Below are positions 46,680-57,954 of a stretch of DNA of 64,000 nt, one piece after another; within the stretch, counting starts at the first letter, position 1, and every line of letters begins with the position of its first letter. The DNA is from Megascapheus bottae (lineage: Eukaryota > Chordata > Mammalia > Rodentia > Geomyidae): NCBI GenBank assembly GCA_024803745.1, contig JANJXV010000016.1, forward strand, positions 42,073,001 to 42,137,000. The letters are read 5' to 3'. The notes under the pieces are model-generated. The model was given only the letters and a program-made list of their open reading frames with translations, did not search any database and was not told the DNA's origin. A program made the translations under genes and the position numbers.

Positions 46680-46920
46680 GCTCAGAATCTTAGCGATGTA
46701 TCATCTAATTAAGCGAGTCATTAGCGCCTCATGATTCTGAGGCTTACCTACCTAAGTGTTAAAGGCATTTTTATAAAATCAGGGCCGTTTTCTTGTAGAC
46801 TAGGCAAGGTAATGGAGAAAATAACCCAGAATCACCACATGCTAAAATTATCCTTAGTTGCTAAGAAAGACGTAGAAAATAACCGGGGCTCCAGGCTCTG
46901 TATATCTGAAAACAAGCTCC
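46680..46920. other. Candidate conserved noncoding element
   Basis: Homeodomain-type cores CTAATTAA and CATTAGCGCC lie close together (about 46705-46729) in otherwise complex, non-repetitive sequence. Candidate only. Confidence 0.25.
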
Positions 46921-47786
46921 TTGAGCACTCATCTACTAGACAAACTGCATGTATGTGTTCTTAGCCTCAGAACTGCTTATTTGCAGTTGTGCCATTTTCC
47001 TTTTTTTCTATTTTTTATTAAAGAATTTATTGACACTGATGTTCACATCATATCTCAAATGACGTATTTAACAAACAAGTATTCTTTATCATATTACGTG
47101 AGCTCTCCTCTGACTCGTGATCATATTTAACCGATTTAGAAATAGATGCTTAAGTCTTCGAAGTGTTCTGTAGCATTTCGGCATAATGCTTGTCTACAGA
47201 GAAGCTGTTTCTAAAGGTCTAAACATTAACCCCAAACATAGACTGTGGTGCTCAAATACAGAACTAGGTATGGGACCACTTGAAAAGGCTTTTGAACTAT
47301 TTAGTTCTCTCTCCCTCTTCCCACGGTGGAGACTGGGTGAATGAGCCTGAACACTTCTCGAAAGAACCAGGTATTGCTCTGAGGGAGGAGATTGTGTGAA
47401 ATAAGGTCTGCCCTTCGCCCCCTGAGATCTCCCATTCATATCTCAGACTCCCCACATTTACTGTGAGCCGAGCTGGAGAGAGAGGTTTGTTTTCATCTGG
47501 TGGATTTGCAAAGGGCTGGACATAAAATCGTTACTGCGTCATACTTCCTTCAGGAAATTGTCCCCATGAATTTTCAGGAAACAAGATTCTGCAATTAATT
47601 CAAACTGGAATTCTTTCTGATGAAAACATATTACTAGCGCTTGGCACCCACTAGGATTCCTGTGAGCAGCTTGGTGGAAAACAATGACTTGTCCTCCTGT
47701 CTCTTTGGTCTTTGCTTGGGCTTGAGAAAAAAAAGGCCTTGCACTCTTGTTCAGCTTTACCACTGAAGCCATGCCTTACAGTCCAA
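46921..47786. other. Unique noncoding sequence
   Basis: No repeat or gene recognised; minus-strand ORFs of 81 and 77 codons lack motifs. Confidence 0.4.
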
Positions 47787-47925
47787 CTTTTGGCTGATTA
47801 ATTCGAGTTGGCATCTCACAGACTTCTGCCTGGGCTGGCTTCATTCTACGATCTTTCAATTCGCCAGTTATCAGCCTCTCAAGTGGTGAGGATTACAGGC
47901 TTGATAATGACACTGGCTCATTATT
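47787..47925 (-). mobile_element. B1-Geo SINE, B1 and linker only
   Basis: Antisense linker (TTTTGGCTGATTAATTCGAG) and B1 monomer (CTGCCTGGGCTGGC, ATCAGCCTCTCAAG). The Geo monomer is missing. A possible sense Geo scrap (GGCCCTGAATTCAAGTCTCA) at 47930-47985 lies beside it. Confidence 0.65.
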
Positions 47926-47985
47926 GCAGAAATTAGGAGTGGATTCATTGTGGAAAGGCCCTGAATTCAAGTCTCAGGATGGACA

Positions 47986-50574
47986 AGATAATAACAATAC
48001 TAATCCCATGGTCTTTTTACAAGTGCAGTATACAAAATCAATAACCCTAGCCTTAACTAGGCATTTGGAAGAAAGAAATACTGCTCTGAGATGAGTATGC
48101 TAGGGCACTGGGTTCTCCTGTTCACAGCCTGCCCCCACACTCACACGAGTTTATTTCCTAGCCCTCAGGTTTCCTGACCTCATTCTCTCCCCTTCATTCA
48201 TTTCCCTCAGCACTTTCCTATGGCATCTTTAACTTCACTTCCCATAAAATGCTGTTTTGCTTTCCCCATTCCTGATCCTCCGCAGTCTCTGTGCAGCAGA
48301 AGGCTCCAGGCAGGCGTCCTTTCTGCTCCTGGAAGCACAGGTTCCCTTGATGGGAAGGCATCTGTCCCCTCCTCCCTCCTGCTCAGCTGGGATTCTTCCC
48401 TCCCTGGCATTTGAGCACTCAGGGAAACACCAGGCTGCTGCTTTGTGCATCCTTCAATTCATGGGAGAAGAATATACAGCAGCTTTGGAAAGGACCCGTC
48501 CTACTTCCTACGACTGAGCTCCTCCTTCACCTGAGCAGGAGAAAAACTGGAGTGTGGGCCCTGTGCCCAAATGCAGACACTCAACACCGAGCTCAGAAGC
48601 ACAGGGAGAATGGATGAGATGGTGGGGGGGGGGGTTGTCAGTTAACCAAGAGAGTTACCTCTGCTGTCAGAGTTAGGGTGGAGGCCTGGGGGGGGGGGTT
48701 GTCTGCCTTATTTTAATTCCATGGTCCACACTGATTTGAAGTAGGGCAGGGCATATGGGACCTCGCTGGTTCCAGGACAGTAACTACATTATCACATGTT
48801 GGGAAAGTCCATAATGTAGTTTACTGTGAAAACAACGATGTAGAAATAGAATGCTTTCTGAAGCTAAAAGCGACAAGTTAATTTCGTGGGTTTTTTTTCC
48901 TTACTGTATTCTGTTATCTTTCTTTTTTTGCAAGCAGATTATAATACTATTATGGTAATATTATTGTATAATTGTTGTTGTTAAATTATACCAGTCAGTT
49001 CTTGTTATAGCCAAAACACTTCAGTAAAAGTAACTCATAAACAACAGTGATTTATCATTGTGATGGTGGCACACACCACTCTTGTCTGGAGAGGGCCACC
49101 CATACCTCCCCCTTCCCCATCTCGTGAACAAGGGCAGACAGCTCCCTGCTGTCCCTTGATCAGAACACTGAGTTTCCCCCATTGTCACTTAATTCCCCCT
49201 AATGCTCTTACCCTGATGACTAAACTTTAAACAAGAATCATTGTAATCATCATATAGTTACCATAATTACAACCACCAAAATGATGGTGTGCTACCAGAT
49301 GAGGAAACAAGAGTTCCTTTATTACTCGACTCTTCAAGGAATGAAGTTCTACCTTTTCCCTTCATTTGGGGACCAACGTTGAGCCCTGATTTTCAACCTG
49401 ATTAGCATCCAGAAGCAGGAAGGATATGAGCGAGTCACAGTAGTGGTTGTGAAGGCATTCACAAAGGATTGTACACTGGGGGGGGAGATGTCCCCTCATG
49501 TGGCAAAGTGACACAGGCTGGGGACCCTGGTGACACCATATTCAAGTCTGGAAAGAGGTATGGGACAGGGGGACAGTGCAGCCTTCCTCCTCCTCTCTGC
49601 TTGGGAGTCAGGAAGAAAGGAGCCCCCCCCTGCCCTGCCAGGCCCTCCCACCATGGAGCACTGAAACTGCTGAGCCTGTAAACTACAGAAACCATTTCCT
49701 CCTCTCACCATGCTCATGCAAGCCATGCTGTCACAATGACGAAAGGAAAAGCCACAGGAAGCACATTGAAAAGAAACATGGCAGCTGTGTAGCCAACACA
49801 TTCTGAAGAGGAACAACACAGTTCTTGACACAGAACTAGCAGTGGTCAAGATAGAGAATTATTATAAAAATCGGGAGAATATGTATTGATGGAATCCATC
49901 CAAGTCCAGAAAAGGACTCATAGCTCCACAGCTAGGAAAAAAGACAGTTCCCAAAGGAGAAATCATAGGTTTATCAACACACATCCAAAAATTAATAAAT
50001 ATTCATATAAAATAAACATCTATGGATTCAACCTCAGAAAATTAACATATACGCAATATATGGGATTATTGTATATAATGTTCTGTGAATATATATTGCA
50101 ATACATGGAAATATTGTGCTTACAAATGCATAACAACCAGCTTCACAGAAAAATAAATAAGACAGCAAATTCTTTTATGCTGAAAGATTGTGCTTACGTA
50201 AATAACACAGATATCCTCGATCTGGAGCTAATAACATGATGTTAACTAATGCCTGAGGCTTAGGTCTTAACAGTTGACTCTTAAGAGTCAATATGAGCTA
50301 GCTCTCCTAATAAGACTTCTGGTTCCCAAATGTAAAATAAAAACTATAAATAATGCAGAGGAATACACACTGAATCCCGATGACCTCAGAAAAGGTAAAA
50401 AAAAGTTCTCAAATACAATACTCAAAGCATGATCTATAAAAGACAAAAAAATGAAAATGCATCCTTGAGATAAATCCCAGTTCATCTGAGGCAATGATGT
50501 TTTGAGGCGCTGCTAGATTCGACTTGCTGGTGTTTTTTTGAGATTGCTTTACCACCAGGGAACTGCAAAGCAAT
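47986..50574. other. Unique noncoding sequence
   Basis: 2.6 kb with no recognised interspersed repeat. Notable are twin 11-G tracts (48624-48634 and 48688-48698), the hairpin at 48777-48827, and a GC-richer part at 49470-49700 where several overlapping ORFs (up to 117 codons, 49496-49849 minus) occur without motifs. Confidence 0.4.
48777..48827. repeat. Imperfect hairpin
   Basis: ACAGTAACTACATTAT (48777-48792) pairs with ATAATGTAGTTTACTGT (48811-48827) apart from one bulged base, around an 18-base loop. Confidence 0.9.
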
Positions 50575-50810
50575 AGCACAGATGAGGTCATCCCAGCCCA
50601 ATCAGAATGGCTTTGAGCAGAGATATACAGTAAAGGAAGGAAAAGAGGTGGCAAACAGGAGAGGTAGAGAAAAGACTGTTTGACACGGCTGGAAGAAATG
50701 TAAATTACCACCAGCATTATAAAAATCACTATGGAGGTTTGTAAAAAAAAAAAAGAAAGAAAGAAATAGGTCTACTGAACATCCACCTGTCCTATTTCTG
50801 AATGGATAGA
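50575..50810 (+). mobile_element. Ancient LINE-1 (L1M type), left part
   Basis: Sense-strand L1M landmarks: AATCAGAATGGCTTTGAGC, then GAAATGTAAATTACCACC and ATCACTATGGAGGTTTG. The same element resumes at 52197 after the younger L1. Reading frames are lost. Confidence 0.6.
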
Positions 50811-50827
50811 GAATCCAGGCAGATACA

Positions 50828-51767
50828 AAATGGGAGAAGATCTTCACTAACCATACAATGGACAAAGGCCTTATATCTAAAATATATCAACAGCTCAAAA
50901 AATTGACTCACTCCAAAACTAATCTCCAAAGAAACAATCATCCCATTAAAAGATGGGCCAAAGACTTACAGAGAGTTTTCTCTGAAGAAGAAATAAGAAT
51001 GGCCTATAGACACATGAAGAAATGCTCAACATCTCTGGTCATAAAAGAAATGCAAATCAAAACAACGCTAAGATTCCACCTCACTCCAGTTAGAATGGCC
51101 AGGATCAAGAAATCTAATAACAACAGATGCTGGAGGGGATGTGGCCAGGAGGGATCACTACTACACTGTTAGTGGGAGTGCAAACTCATTCAACCACTAT
51201 GGAAAGCAGTATGGAGATTCCTAAAAAGACTAAACATAGAGCTCCCCTATGACCCAGCAATTCCACTACTTGGCATTTACCCAACCATCCAGAAACAAGA
51301 GCATACTAAATCCACTAGCACAACGATGTTCATTGCAGCACTATTCACCATAGCAAAGATATGGAACCAACCTAGATGTCCCTCAGTTGATGAGTGGATC
51401 AACAAGATGTGGTATTTGTACACAATGGAATTCTATGCTGCTGTCAGAAAGAATGACATCGCCCCATTTGTAAGGAAATGGAAAGACTTAGAAAAAACCA
51501 TATTAATTTGGTTTTTTGAAATTTGATAGGGAAGGGGGGAAAACCAAGACGGGTGGAGGAGTGGGGGGGGAGGGAAATGGGTACCAAGACATGTGAAAGG
51601 GTATCAATGTATGTGAATTAATGCACCTTCTATCTGGCAAATATCATGCAACCCTTTTACTAATTACAATAAAAAATGCAAAAAAAACCAAAACCATATT
51701 AAGTGAAGTAAGCCAGACTCAAAGGAACATAGGCCCAATAGTCTCCCTAATTTGTCATAATCAGTAG
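50828..51767 (+). pseudogene. LINE-1 ORF2 C-terminal remnant
   Basis: ORF2 encodes the endonuclease/reverse transcriptase of LINE-1; only its C-terminal region downstream of the polymerase domain remains. One frame is open from 50828 to 51505 except for a single TAG at 51170-51172, where related L1 copies have a tryptophan codon. Recognisable blocks are [20 protein letters not shown] (about 50955-51015), [13 protein letters not shown] (about 51090-51130), the CxxC-like region near 51130-51185, the YDPAIPLLGIYP block (about 51250-51285), and WYLYTMEFYAA (about 51410-51445). The frame is then broken by the nested L1 (51507-51689) and resumes at about 51703 to the stop at 51765-51767. No upstream endonuclease or RT part is present, so it is inactive. 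Confidence 0.95.
51507..51689 (+). mobile_element. Nested short LINE-1 3' end
   Basis: 183 bp of L1 3' UTR and tail in the same orientation as the host: TTGATAGGGAAGGGGGG, GGGTACCAAGACATGTG, TTAATGCACCTTCTATCTGG, AATTACAATAAAAAATGC. TSD AAAACCATATTAA at 51494-51506 and 51690-51702 (13 of 13). Younger subfamily, matching the nested piece at 39772-39976. Confidence 0.97.
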
Positions 51768-52196
51768 AAACCTTGGCTCTCCTAGCAGAGATTTACAATA
51801 GAACTAAATCTAGAGACATTAGGCCAAATAGTACAACAGTAAATGTAAGGAACTCCAGGATAAGGAAATAAAAGCCATATAATGAGTGACTGTTGTCCTT
51901 AAGGTACTATGTTATCTCTCATCTCTTTTGCCATCCCTTGGTTATCTCATATTGTTACAATTTTCCACCTTGTTATCTGATATATTGGATAAATGCTTAT
52001 TTGGTTATTTGAAATTAGATAGGGAAGGGGGGAAATCAAGATAAGCGGGGGGCGAGTGGGAGGGAAATGGGGACCATGTCCTGAGAAAGGGTATAAATGT
52101 TTGTGAAGTTATGCACCTTGTATCTGGTGAATACAATGTAACACTTCTATTAATTACAATAAAAATATATGAAAAAAATGGAATCTAGGTAGAGAC

Positions 52197-52375
52197 CTGC
52201 AGCCTGTGATTATCCTGTCATTGCAGACCCAGCCTCAATAAGAAATCCACTTTCATGCCTGTCAGAGAGGACAGTATAAAGAATTACAAGATAAGGACAC
52301 ATGGAACATTATCCAGCTAAAAAGAAGGAAATTCTGTCACTGGAAGACAAATAGAACTAGAGGATATTATTCCTG
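52197..52375 (+). mobile_element. Ancient LINE-1 (L1M type), right part
   Basis: Continuation of the 50575-50810 element: CATGGAACATTATCCAGC, AAAAAGAAGGAAATTCTGTC, then AACTAGAGGATATTATTC, the usual L1M order near the end of ORF2. Confidence 0.65.
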
Positions 52376-52385
52376 TTTTCTTGTA

Positions 52386-52430
52386 TGTGAGGACCAGTGC
52401 CCAGGTCCTGAGCTCATGTGCCAGTACCAA
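52386..52430 (+). mobile_element. Geo SINE scrap
   Basis: Only the 3' part of a Geo monomer: GGACCAGTGCCCAGGTCCTG, AGCTCATGTGCCAGTACC. Confidence 0.45.
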
Positions 52431-54648
52431 ACCAAGACCTTGATCTTATCAGTATACACTTCCACACGTGCTAAAATCTCAAACTGCCTGGCATAAATAT
52501 GTAAGTTATTATATATATAAACAACAGATTTAAAGACATCTTGATTAAAAATGAAGAAGACTGTTGACCATCCTAGACAAAGAAAAAGCCAAACTAAAAA
52601 TGGTGCTAGTAGAAGTTTCAATTCACAGCCTTCATGGAGTAGAAAAGGCCAATCACACAACAGTACAGAGGTCAATGATTTCCAGAAGCTGAGAAGTATG
52701 GGAAACTAACAGTTTAGAAACATGGGAGCCTGGAGGACTCTGGAGGAAACGGAACCTTTCCATACTTTGGCTTGACTATAGAATGTGGTCAAACCTGAAA
52801 ACCACTGTCAGAGAGTGGAGCCCACTGGCTGAAAATTGTTTCTTGAGAATAGGAAGGAAATATTCCATGAGTGTTTTGTTTTAATGACAACAAAGGAGAC
52901 AAATCAAAACTAAGCAGGGCATCTATTAGTTTGGGAAATATTCCTTTATGAATTTACCACCAGATGGTTTTAGAAATATGAATAGATTTCTGTGTCAACA
53001 ATTTGCTGATTTCTTTGGAAGCTGTCTTAGCGGTAGATAGAAGAAGATGAAAAGTCAGAAGCAGAGGCTGGTGGATGTGCGTGTCGTACCTGTCCCGTGA
53101 CAAGTCCATGTTCATTCATGAAATCAGAAGCTGAGGGAAGATGTATAGAAATGATGAGTGACAAGATAGATCTATCTATATCTAAACTAAAGGTAGCAAC
53201 AGTCTCATTAGGGTGCTTTCCATTTATTATACTTTACTTCCTAGTTCTGTAAGAACTGACCTTCAAAAAAATTAAAATGTTTTCTCTTCATGTCTGCTAT
53301 GAATATTCTTTCCATAATTCACTCCAGTGTGGGATTTTTCAGTAGTGACACTATGGCATACAGCTCTTGTAAGTTAATATCATCATATGGGATCACTCAG
53401 ACCATGAGAGAACTAAAAGCTGCTGCTGTTTTTAAATCACCCAATCTATATACTCTATTGTAGACCAGGAAGACAGAAACACTAAGGTCTTAAATTCCTT
53501 GAGTATCCTACCTTCTTTCCAGCATACCTGATTTTTACTCTTATCTCTACTGCCTTTTCACCAAGACACTGTGCTTCCAGGAGGAATCAGGAGAGCTTAA
53601 ATCTTCGGTTTCTCACCTTCCTATCAGGCAGGGCAGATGACCCTTGTAAGTCACTGCTCTGAAGCCCTCTGCTTCCCAAAATACTACCACATTATGTCCA
53701 ACATGGTAATTCCAATACACTTTCCAAAACCCTTCCAGACCACAAGTTTGATGAGTTGGTTATTTATGTCCCAAGTATCTTACTCTAATAAATAAATAAA
53801 TAAACTATGCCTTCTTGGAATATATATTAAGTCATCAAGATAAGTACTTCAATGTTTGGATTTAAGTTGACATTGTGTACTTGGTCAAATATTATTAAAT
53901 ACATAAATTAAGTTTAACCTCAAAAATGTTTAAACTTGTAAATGTAATAAATAATTGATTTATGGAGTGAAAGGCAAAACATTTTGCAAGCTATGCATCT
54001 GGCCACAGTAGTCAATTAGAGAAAGAAGCTTTCAGATCTTACGGAAATTTTCCAATGCCAGCTCTGAGCACTGCATGATGTCATGATCTATTATTGCATG
54101 GATTCTTGGCTGGTCAGTCTGGCCTCAGCAGAGCCAACAATGGGAGCAGGAGTATGTGAACTCACCTCCAAGAGTGACATGGTCTGACTTTAATAAATAT
54201 GTCATTTCCACCAGTGATTGCTCATTACCGTGGAAGTGACAGGCAGAATGCATAAAGATCTCAACAACAAAAGTAGATCTTATCATTATGACTGCTTTTT
54301 ATTTTCATTCATTTTGAATCCAGTTCGAAACCATTTTAAAATTTTAGAAATGAGAAGAACCATGCATAATCAGTTAAGTTATTAAATAGTTCAATGCTGT
54401 GTATTAGCTAGATTCTCCACGTGACTCTAAAATAGAGTGTGAGAAGCTTGTAACAAATACCTTGCATGGTTCCCAGATTAATTCTGTTATATCAGTCAGT
54501 GAATCAAATTAGATTTGACAAGGAATATTGAACCTTCAGCATAGCAGATTCGGATTTGTGTCTTGGATCTAAAATAGCATTTATCTACATGCCTAATAAC
54601 CAAACTTGGGAAGCATGCACTGGTTTCAGGGAGCTGGTCTTGATAGAT
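52431..54648. other. Unique noncoding sequence
   Basis: 2.2 kb with no recognised interspersed repeat apart from an (AATA)n patch (53787-53804). No gene recognised. Confidence 0.4.
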
Positions 54649-54664
54649 AAAACTTGTTTATCCC

Positions 54665-54869
54665 TTAGAGCCGGGAGTTTGGCCTAGTGGTAGAGTGCTT
54701 GCTTAGCATGCTCCAAGACCGGGGTTCGATTCCTTGGTACCACATACTTAGAAAAAGCCGGAAGTGGTGCTGAGGCTCAAGTGGTAGAGCTCTAGCCTTG
54801 AGAAAGTCCAAGGACAGTGCTCAGGCCCTGAGCTTAAGCCCAGGACTGGCAAAAAAAAAAACAACAAAA
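54665..54869 (+). mobile_element. IDL-Geo dimeric SINE, near-consensus
   Basis: Left monomer GCCGGGAGTTTGGCCTAG, GTAGAGTGCTTGCTTAGC, GGGGTTCGATTCCTTGG; right monomer GCCGGAAGTGGTGCTGAGGC, CTTGAGAAAGTCCAAGGACA, GCCCTGAGCTTAAGCCCAGG; A-rich tail. TSD AAAACTTGTTTATCCC at 54649-54664 and 54870-54885, 16 of 16. The least decayed dimer in the window. Confidence 0.98.
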
Positions 54870-54885
54870 AAAACTTGTTTATCCC

Positions 54886-56374
54886 AAATGCTTCTTATAG
54901 AATGCCAAGACCAGGCCTCTCTTCTCTCTGACCTCCATGAGAGGCAGTGTCCATGGATTTGTCACCTCTTGCAGATTCCTCTTCTACAGGTGAAAACTGA
55001 AACATTTCTAAGGGGCAAAACATCTTGGTTTAAAAAAAAAAGTAAGATATAAATCATGTGGCGTTTTCAATTTCCTGCATTCAGCACAGATGCCATTATT
55101 TTCACTCATTTAAATCCAGACATTGTCACCATAAGTCACCAAGCCCTTGCTTTATCCCCAGGACTCTCACTTTGACCACTTTATTCTTCCCCATTTGTAT
55201 TCCTTTCAGGATTTCAGCCATCTGGATACCTGCAAACATCTGCCAGTCAGCCTTCTTTTCTTTGGGTTCTGCTGCTTGCACATTTGCTGCTTGCTATTGA
55301 TGAATTAACCAGTCTATGACTCCATTTCTATCGTGTTGGCCATGAAAAATTATCAGTTAATGATTGCTAGACTCCTGTTTGTGCTTGCAAAGGAACTAGG
55401 GAGCTGAAACGTAGTGAATGGTGGGAGGAAAGAGGGGGTATGGAGGCCTTCTGCATTACTGGAGGAAGCTGACTGGTGCAGATGCTCTGGACAGAAGGCT
55501 TGGGGTAAACCAAACATAGCAGACACGGCACACAGAGTCTAGGCATGTGGGCAAGGTATGGGCGTGGGCACCAACTGAAAGTGTGCCAACACACACATGT
55601 GGCTGGCAAGGGTGGAACCCTGGTTTCCGCCTCTTTTCGGAGAAGTTAAACAAAGCTCTCGTGGCTACAAGGCTAAGCCAGTAACTCAGCAGCAGACTCT
55701 ATTAGCATGTCCTAGTGAAATGGGTGAATGTCTGTGTTTTCAAAGACCCCCCCCCAAAATATTCTAATAGTTAATCCACTGCTGAGACTCCTGTAATCCA
55801 AGAGATCTCCAGAGATCTTTGCAAGTGCTGGTTCCAAAATGTTCAGTGTCAACCGGTCGTCATTCTCAAATATGACATCAGAGTCAAAGTCTTCATTATG
55901 TAACCAGCCTTGCCAGTTGACCTGGTACAAAGAAGATAGAGTTTTATCAAGGAACTACATGGTTGTGTTGTCACAAATTCAGGAAGATTCCATGAGATTT
56001 TTCTAAATTCCGAGGAATCAGCCAGGAGTCAGCAGTTAAATGTTAAATTTCTATTTATAGAAGTATCATCTACTAAATGTCATGAGTTATGGTTGAATAG
56101 AAAAATCTAGAAACCTAAGAGTTTCGTATATCCAGAATCTAGATCATTAAAGAACCAGCGATTTTCCAAACAAAAGCGGGTTCACTCAGACTTAAGTAAT
56201 CACTTCACATTCTGCTCTGACCCGGATTGATGGCTTCAGGGCTCACCCAGTAGGGACACAACTGGAATCTAGCAAGTCTTCATCCAGCCTAGCATCTAAT
56301 GCCTGTGACCCAAAGCTCCAAAGCCACAGAAGAGTGGCTTTGATTGGAGATTTGAAAACTTCATTTAACAAGAT
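54886..56374. other. Unique sequence with exon-like segment
   Basis: No interspersed repeat recognised. Contains the minus-strand exon-like stretch at 55760-55921. Confidence 0.4.
55760..55921 (-). other. Exon-like, EF-hand-like segment, unproven
   Basis: On the minus strand a pyrimidine-rich acceptor (CTCTATCTTCTTTGTACCAG, ending at 55922) is followed by sequence whose phase-0 frame is open to a stop at about 55712. The peptide starts VNWQGWLHNEDFDSDVIFEN and continues DDRLTLNILEPALAKISGD. The spacing of acidic residues followed by an amphipathic L-x-x-L-E-x-A-L-x-K-I helix resembles an EF-hand loop and exiting helix, as in CIB-type calcium-binding proteins. No clear splice donor is seen before the poly-G run (minus strand, 55747-55755), and no partner exon was found. 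It may be a decayed exon, part of a distant gene, or chance. Confidence 0.25.
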
Positions 56375-56417
<43 letters not shown>

Positions 56418-56418
56418 G
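56375..56418 (+). repeat. (GATA)n microsatellite
   Basis: About eleven GATA units. Confidence 0.98.
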
Positions 56419-56453
56419 GATTCAGAAATTACAGTACTACTATGCCAAAATAA

Positions 56454-56612
56454 ACTTGGGGCCTGGCTACTGTCCTTGAGCTTTCTCAAGGCTAGCAATT
56501 GAGTCACAGCAACATGTCTGGCTTTTTTTGTGTACGTGGCACCAAGGAATCAAACCCAGAGCTTCATGCATGATAGGCAAGCACTCTACCATTAGGCCAC
56601 ACTCCCAGCCCT
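56454..56612 (-). mobile_element. IDL-Geo SINE, 3'-shortened
   Basis: Minus-strand ID-like monomer (GAATCAAACCCAGAGCTTC, CTCTACCATTAGGCCACAC) and a Geo monomer lacking its last ~20 bp and A-tail. Confidence 0.88.
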
Positions 56613-57954
56613 ATGAATAGTATTTTTTAATTGATTTGTGAACTTCACAAAATTTCTGAATTATTTAATTAGTAGCATTTACTCTATGACTATAAAAACA
56701 GTTAAGCTCCACTTCCTCTTGGTGTGTTCGGGGAACTGAACAGATCATCTAGCCCTACTGATTTCTAGCATTTCCCTTTCTCCAAAGTGAGAGAATAAAT
56801 CCTTTGATATTCCAGGGTCCTCCGGGAAACGTCACAACTAGCTCTCCATCAAGAAGATGGAGTTGCTTCTGGTAATACAAAACATAAAATAGATCATAAG
56901 TTGGAACTTCAATTAAATAAGATTTCTTTATCATTGTCCAACAATGCTAATTACGGTTCTTGTTTAACTACAGTGTTAATAAAAATAATTCAGAACAAGT
57001 ACAGATGTTACATAATTGCAAACTAAAAAACAACACAAATTTTGTTTAAAAAAAGAAGACTCAATTTTCTTAAATGATCAAGAACAAAATCATCAACATC
57101 AAAAACAAGAAATCCATTCTCATGAGACACTGACTCTGTTTTCTGAACAGACTAAAGATACACAAAACTTCCTAACCACAGAACACAATCCAAGAAAATT
57201 TATTGGAGCAGAGAAAACCTAACTCATGTACAAATCAATATTAAGCATTAAGAGAAGTCAAAAACGTTTTTAACAAACTGACTAATAAAACCTGGAGGAC
57301 ATTTGGGTAAACTGCTACATTTCTGGGAGTTTTAGGAATATTTAATTTATATAAGCATCGATTGCCGTAAGGCACTGGAGTAGCACTTATGTACAGGGGC
57401 TTGTGAGTTAAACGCTCGTAGCATTCAGAGACAGAGACACACCACAGGCTTGCTGTGCCCACACTCATCTACCCCTGCATGCAATGCACTGTGGAACCTG
57501 AGAGTCTGGGAGTTTAACCAGCTTCTCTCCTTCACAAGCAGGCAAATTTGGGACCTTAAGCCAGCGCTAAAGTAGAGGCTTTACCACAGAGAGAGAAATT
57601 TCATGCTCAGAGGTTAGATAGTAGATTCCTTCCCCAAAAGAGCCAACAAGATGTCTACCCTGGAGGGCCTTTCTCAGACAGAGCTGGGGACAGGGACACA
57701 GCCAAGAGTCTTAACATCCCCCGAATCTTACCGTCCAAGTCTTCCCTGCTGGCTCCCAGAACTATCATTAGGAGACACTCTCCATTCCCTTGGGATGCCA
57801 TGTGCTTGTTTTGACTCTTGCTATGACTAGGCTGTTGACTGGATGAAAGCCCAGGAGGGGCCTGGTTGAAAAGACGGAAGACTCAGAAGAGTCTGTTTAG
57901 ATTGGGTAAGGAAAGAGTGGCTGTCACTATCAAACCACAATACAGTTAAAGTAC
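56613..57954. other. Unique noncoding sequence
   Basis: No repeat or gene recognised. Small ORFs at 57016-57468 are incidental. Confidence 0.4.

Larger units (their letters stand above)
50827..52180 (+). mobile_element. LINE-1, 5'-truncated, with nested L1
   Basis: The element begins inside ORF2 and continues through the 3' UTR to AATTACAATAAAAATATATG. Flanks 50811-50826 and 52181-52196 read GAATCCAGGCAGATAC and GAATCTAGGTAGAGAC (13 of 16), a decayed target-site duplication. It is interrupted at 51507-51689 by a younger L1 tail. Its 3' UTR has the older-subfamily bases (GGGGACCATGTCCTGAG; TGTTTGTGAAGTTATGC). Confidence 0.93.
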
